The position numbers and the translations under genes are program-made. Shown piece by piece: positions 5,859-7,823 of a stretch of 7,823 bases of DNA (the stretch's first letter is position 1; each line of letters begins with the position of its first letter). Under the pieces are notes generated by a model. It was not told the origin of the DNA, ran no database searches, and was given only the letters and a program-made list of their open reading frames with translations. Source of the DNA: JBQTJJ01 sp052387235 (lineage in GTDB: Bacteria; Actinomycetota; Acidimicrobiia; Acidimicrobiales; GCA-2861595); assembly GCA_052387235.1 (NCBI GenBank), contig JBQTJJ010000155.1:1-7823 (forward strand), read 5' to 3'.

Positions 5859-5887
5859 TTGACACCCCGCGGGGCCCTAGCTACAAA
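5859..5887 (+). promoter_or_regulatory. Strong housekeeping-type promoter of the sigH-like gene
   Basis: A consensus -35 TTGACA (5859-5864), a 17-nt spacer and TACAAA (5882-5887) at -10. The predicted start is near 5894, about 70 nt upstream of the ATG. It is the best -35/-10 match I see in the window and makes the sigma gene a separate transcription unit from rlmB. Confidence 0.7.
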
Positions 5888-5904
5888 TGACTAGCCCTAC
5901 CCGC

Positions 5905-5940
5905 AAGGGTCCGGTCCAAAACTGCACCTTCCGGACTTTT
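5905..5940 (+). promoter_or_regulatory. Terminator-like hairpin in the sigH leader (possible attenuator)
   Basis: AAGGGTCCGG (5905-5914) can pair with CCGGACTTTT (5931-5940): six Watson-Crick pairs in the core, then two G-U and two A-U pairs using the T-run. The 16-nt loop is A/C-rich. A GC stem running into TTTT within the 5' leader, downstream of the promoter and upstream of the AGGAG at 5954, is the shape of an intrinsic terminator. I do not recognise a known riboswitch. Confidence 0.45.
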
Positions 5941-5966
5941 CTCTCCAGCACGCAGGAGCAGAGACG

Positions 5967-6626
5967 ATGCCGACCCATTGTGACACCACCCTCTCGGACC
6001 TCCCCGACGTGGTCCTGGTCGCCAGGTACCACCACGGCGAGGCCGACGCCCTGCTGGTGCTGCTGGACCGGTACCGGCGCTTCGCCCGGGTGCGGGCCCG
6101 GACCTATTTCCTGGCCGGCGCCGATGCCGACGACATCGAGCAGGAGGGCATGATCGGGCTGTTCAAGGCGGCGCGGGACTTCCGCCCCGAGCGGGAGGCC
6201 TCGTTCCGGGCCTTCGCCGAGCTCTGCATCACCCGCCAGGTCATCTCGGCCGTGAAGGCGGCCACCCGCTACAAGCACCTGCCCCTGAACCAGTACGTGT
6301 CCCTCTCGGGCGTGCGCGGCGGCGACGGCCCCGGGGAGCGTTCGGTGGAGGAGATGCTCGACCCTCACGCCGTCCCGGATCCCGCCGACACGGTGGTGGC
6401 CAACGAGCGGGTGGAGGCCATGCGCCGTTCCATCGACGAGACCCTGTCGGGCCTCGAGGTCGACGTGCTGCGCCTCTACGTCGAGGGAAAGTCGTACCAG
6501 GAGATCAGCCGGCAGCTGGGTCGCCACGTGAAGTCGATCGACAACGCCCTGCAGCGCATCAAGCGCAAGCTGGAGGGCCACCTCAACGAGGAGGAGCCGG
6601 CCGCGCCGCAGCTCGTGCCGGCGTAG
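5967..6626 (+). CDS. sigH: SigH (Spo0H)-family RNA polymerase sigma factor
   Basis: A 219-residue sigma-70-family factor from ATG 5967, preceded by AGGAG (5954-5958) at 8-nt spacing, the best ribosome-binding site in the window. It has region 2 (about 15-112) and region 4 (about 150-203) and no region 1.1 or full region 3. Diagnostic strings match B. subtilis SigH: RTYFLAGADADDIEQEGMIG, FRAFAELCITRQVISAVKAA, KHLPLNQYVSL, and in region 4 SYQEISRQLGRHVKSIDNAL and QRIKRKLE. In Bacillus SigH directs the transition to stationary phase, competence and early sporulation; that role should not be assumed here. The region 2.4 signature and the region 4 helix-turn-helix are intact, so it should be functional. 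No anti-sigma gene is adjacent. It follows rlmB, as in Bacillus (where rae1 lies between), but has its own promoter and structured leader. This is distinct from the actinobacterial ECF factor also named SigH. Confidence 0.93.
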   Translation: MPTHCDTTLSDLPDVVLVARYHHGEADALLVLLDRYRRFARVRARTYFLAGADADDIEQEGMIGLFKAARDFRPEREASFRAFAELCITRQVISAVKAATRYKHLPLNQYVSLSGVRGGDGPGERSVEEMLDPHAVPDPADTVVANERVEAMRRSIDETLSGLEVDVLRLYVEGKSYQEISRQLGRHVKSIDNALQRIKRKLEGHLNEEEPAAPQLVPA

Positions 6627-6645
6627 GCGGACACGGCGCGGAGCG

Positions 6646-6719
6646 AGCCCGAGGTGGGATTCGAACCCACGACCTGACGCTTACAAGGCGCCTGCTCTGG
6701 CCGGCTGAGCTACTCGGGC
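6646..6719 (-). tRNA. tRNA-Thr (anticodon UGU)
   Basis: A complete 74-nt cloverleaf on the minus strand. Acceptor GCCCGAG pairs with CTCGGGC. The D arm is GCTC/GAGC. The anticodon arm is GGCGC-CTTGTAA-GCGTC with anticodon TGT. The variable loop is 5 nt, and the T arm is GTGGG-TTCGAAT-CCCAC. The discriminator base is T and no CCA is encoded (CGC follows), so CCA must be added enzymatically. It reads ACA, and ACG by wobble at most; ACA is rare in this GC-rich genome. It is convergent with sigH, with 19 nt between them. Confidence 0.96.
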
Positions 6720-6765
6720 GGGGCCCTGCGCCCGGACAGTCTGGCGCGGCCCCGGCCCAGGGTCC

Positions 6766-6794
6766 TTGAACTGGGCGCGAGCGGCTGGCAGGCT
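6766..6794 (+). promoter_or_regulatory. Putative leaderless promoter of the DUF3263 gene
   Basis: TTGAAC (6766-6771), 17-nt spacer and CAGGCT (6789-6794), with only 7 nt between the -10 and the ATG at 6802. Transcription would begin at or within a base or so of the start codon. No Shine-Dalgarno is near the ATG, which agrees with a leaderless mRNA. The -10 lacks the first T of TANNNT. Confidence 0.45.
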
Positions 6795-6801
6795 GCCCGG
6801 G

Positions 6802-7062
6802 ATGGCCATCACCGAGCTCGACCGGGCGATCCTCGACTTCGAACGCTGCTGGTGGACCCTGCCCGGGCCCAAGGAGCACGCGATCCGTGAGCACCTGGGG
6901 CTGTCGGCCACCCGGTACTACAAGGCGCTGGGCGGTCTCCTGGACTCGGCCGAGGCGGCCGAGTACGACCCGCTGGTGGTGCGGCGGCTGCGGCTGCGGC
7001 GCGACCGCCGGCGCCGGGAGCGCTACGAGGGCCGCGCGCCCGGGCGCCCCCAGATCCGTTGA
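6802..7062 (+). CDS. DUF3263 family small protein
   Basis: An 86-residue protein from ATG 6802. An in-frame TTG at 6766 would add twelve residues but lies in the probable -35 element. The sequence MAITELDRAILDFERCWW, then GPKEHAIREHLGLSATRYYK and DPLVVRRLRLRRDRRRRER, matches the actinobacterial DUF3263 family, of which M. tuberculosis Rv0430 is a member. Function is not established. The middle (about 22-48) looks like a small helix-turn-helix, with HLGLSATRYYKAL as the likely recognition part, and the C-terminal third is strongly basic, so nucleic-acid binding is a reasonable inference. No membrane segment is present. The stop lies 5 nt before the ATG of the LytR_C gene, and the Rv0430-Rv0431 pair in mycobacteria has the same order, so this is a conserved two-gene operon. 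Confidence 0.85.
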   Translation: MAITELDRAILDFERCWWTLPGPKEHAIREHLGLSATRYYKALGGLLDSAEAAEYDPLVVRRLRLRRDRRRRERYEGRAPGRPQIR

Positions 7063-7067
7063 GGAAC

Positions 7068-7691
7068 ATGCGGCGTCCCGGCCATGCCGCCGAGGACGGA
7101 TCCTTCGGGAAGTCGGCGGGCATGGCGGCCGGTCGGGGAGCCCTGCTGCTCACCGTCGCCGTCGTCCTCGGGATCGTGCTGCTCAACGCCGCCGACGACC
7201 CGCCCCCCGACCGGGTCACCGCCTCCAGCCCCGACGACGACAGCTCGCAGACGTCCACCACCCTCGCCGCGCCCACCACCACCGTGGCCACGGTGCCGCT
7301 GCGGCCGCCGCCCGAGGTCAAGGTCCTGGCCGCCAACGGCACCACGACCAAGGGGGTGGCCCGCAAGGTCACCGACCAGCTGAAGGGGGCCGGCTACAAC
7401 GTGCTGTCGCCCACCGACTCCCAGCAGGCCGGCACCAGCGCGGTGTACTTCACCGGCGACTACGAGCGGGAGGCCGCCACCGTGGCCGAGGCCCTGGGCC
7501 TGCCCACGACCGTGGTGGCCGCCCTTCCCAACCCGCCGCCCCTCACCGACGCCCGAGGCGCCAACGTCATCGTGGTCGTGGGGCCCGAGCTGGCCCAGCG
7601 GGTGTCCGGCACCACCGCCACCACGGCGGCCGCCGGCGCCGGCGCCACGACGTCCACCACCAAGGCCCCGGTCACCACCACCAGGCCCTGA
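7068..7691 (+). CDS. Membrane-anchored LytR_C-domain protein (VirR/Rv0431-like)
   Basis: A 207-residue protein from ATG 7068, with GAGGAA immediately upstream. A TTG at 7059 overlapping the previous stop (TTGA) is a possible alternative. A short cytoplasmic N-terminus leads to one transmembrane segment (about 24-42, LLLTVAVVLGIVLLNAA), giving a type II topology with the rest outside. A Pro/Ser/Thr/Asp linker (about 43-82) is followed by the LytR_C domain (about 84-176), with VKVLAANGTTTKGVARKVTD, LKGAGYNVLSPTD and ANVIVVVGPEL. The tail (about 180-207) is Thr/Ala-rich. There is no LytR-CpsA-Psr catalytic domain, so it is not itself an arabinogalactan ligase. Mycobacterial Rv0431 (VirR) has the same plan, next to a DUF3263 gene, and affects envelope integrity and vesicle release. 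A cell-envelope role is inferred from that. The Thr-rich tail could be a wall-spanning or glycosylated segment. Confidence 0.85.
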   Translation: MRRPGHAAEDGSFGKSAGMAAGRGALLLTVAVVLGIVLLNAADDPPPDRVTASSPDDDSSQTSTTLAAPTTTVATVPLRPPPEVKVLAANGTTTKGVARKVTDQLKGAGYNVLSPTDSQQAGTSAVYFTGDYEREAATVAEALGLPTTVVAALPNPPPLTDARGANVIVVVGPELAQRVSGTTATTAAAGAGATTSTTKAPVTTTRP

Positions 7692-7703
7692 GCCGGCGGC
7701 GGC

Positions 7704-7717
7704 GGCCCCTCAGGGCC
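7704..7717. terminator. Small hairpin between convergent genes
   Basis: GGCCC (7704-7708), loop CTCA, GGGCC (7713-7717), lying 12 nt after the LytR_C stop and covering the stop codon of the minus-strand gene. No T-tract. The 18-nt gap leaves little room for a normal terminator, so this may serve the plus strand only. Confidence 0.3.
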
Positions 7718-7823
7718 CTCCCAGCCGGCGGGTGGTGGACTCCACCTCGACGTCGAGGGTGCCCGGGACCGGGACGCCGTCCACCCCGGCCGGCGGGAAC
7801 AGGGTCACGCCGTAGCGTCCCCG
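7710..7823 (-). CDS. C-terminal fragment of an unidentified protein (5' end outside window)
   Basis: On the minus strand a frame is open from the window edge to TGA 7712-7710, giving 37 residues that begin RGRYGVTLFPPAGVDGV and end with ESTTRRLGGP. Almost every codon ends in G or C, as in the genes nearby, and the gene is convergent with the LytR_C gene, which supports real coding. The fragment is probably beta-rich and has no motif I recognise. In M. tuberculosis the gene after Rv0431 is sodC, but nothing here matches the end of a Cu/Zn superoxide dismutase. It is too short to assign. Confidence 0.5.
   Translation of the reverse strand, partial: RGRYGVTLFPPAGVDGVPVPGTLDVEVESTTRRLGGP

Noticed and set aside
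5887..6153. Open frame starting at ATG 5887 in the sigH leader
   Set aside because: It begins at the -10 element, has no ribosome-binding site and runs into sigH in another frame with biased composition.
1..7823. Mobile element, prophage, CRISPR array or defence system
   Set aside because: All genes fit conserved housekeeping or envelope families. I saw no transposase, integrase, regularly spaced direct repeats or attachment-site duplications, including at the tRNA-Thr gene.

Overview
The window is very GC-rich (well above 70% G+C by eye, nearly all third codon positions G or C). It carries actinobacterial hallmarks: a CarD of mycobacterial length, a Crp closely resembling Mycobacterium tuberculosis Rv3676, a DUF3263 gene next to a LytR_C gene, GTG starts and apparently leaderless genes. 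It also encodes a SigH (Spo0H)-family sigma factor and a fused IspD-IspF enzyme. Together these suggest a deep-branching, probably non-mycobacterial actinobacterium. Class Acidimicrobiia or a relative is my guess, but the window alone cannot settle it.

Layout. Positions 1-638 hold the 3' end of disA (c-di-AMP synthase), overlapped by 4 nt by a dienelactone hydrolase-family gene (635-1279). A 13-bp perfect inverted repeat (1291-1325) separates it from a convergent crp gene (minus strand, 1359-2018). A divergent promoter region (2019-2152) then serves crp and carD (2153-2641). After carD come a membrane-anchored PIN/TRAM protein of the YacL type (2684-3733), ispDF (3793-4899) and rlmB (4896-5765, overlapping ispDF by 4 nt). 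A structured region probably ends that operon. A strong promoter (TTGACA, 17 nt, TACAAA) and a leader with a terminator-like hairpin precede the sigH-like gene (5967-6626). A tRNA-Thr(UGU) gene lies convergently on the minus strand (6646-6719). A DUF3263 gene (6802-7062) and a LytR_C-domain gene (7068-7691) follow. The last 114 bases are the 3' end of a further minus-strand gene.

How it fits together. disA, yacL, ispD, ispF, rlmB and sigH occur in this order in Bacillus subtilis (with gltX, cysE, cysS, mrnC and rae1 in between). disA, carD, ispD, ispF, cysS and rlmB form the mycobacterial version. This window contains elements of both and lacks cysS and the other intervening genes. The products cover second-messenger synthesis, RNA polymerase control (CarD, Crp, SigH), isoprenoid precursor synthesis, rRNA modification and cell envelope. 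I see no phage, transposon, CRISPR or defence genes. The items most worth following up are the IspDF fusion, the hybrid gene order ending in sigH, the hairpin in the sigH leader and the palindrome after the hydrolase gene.
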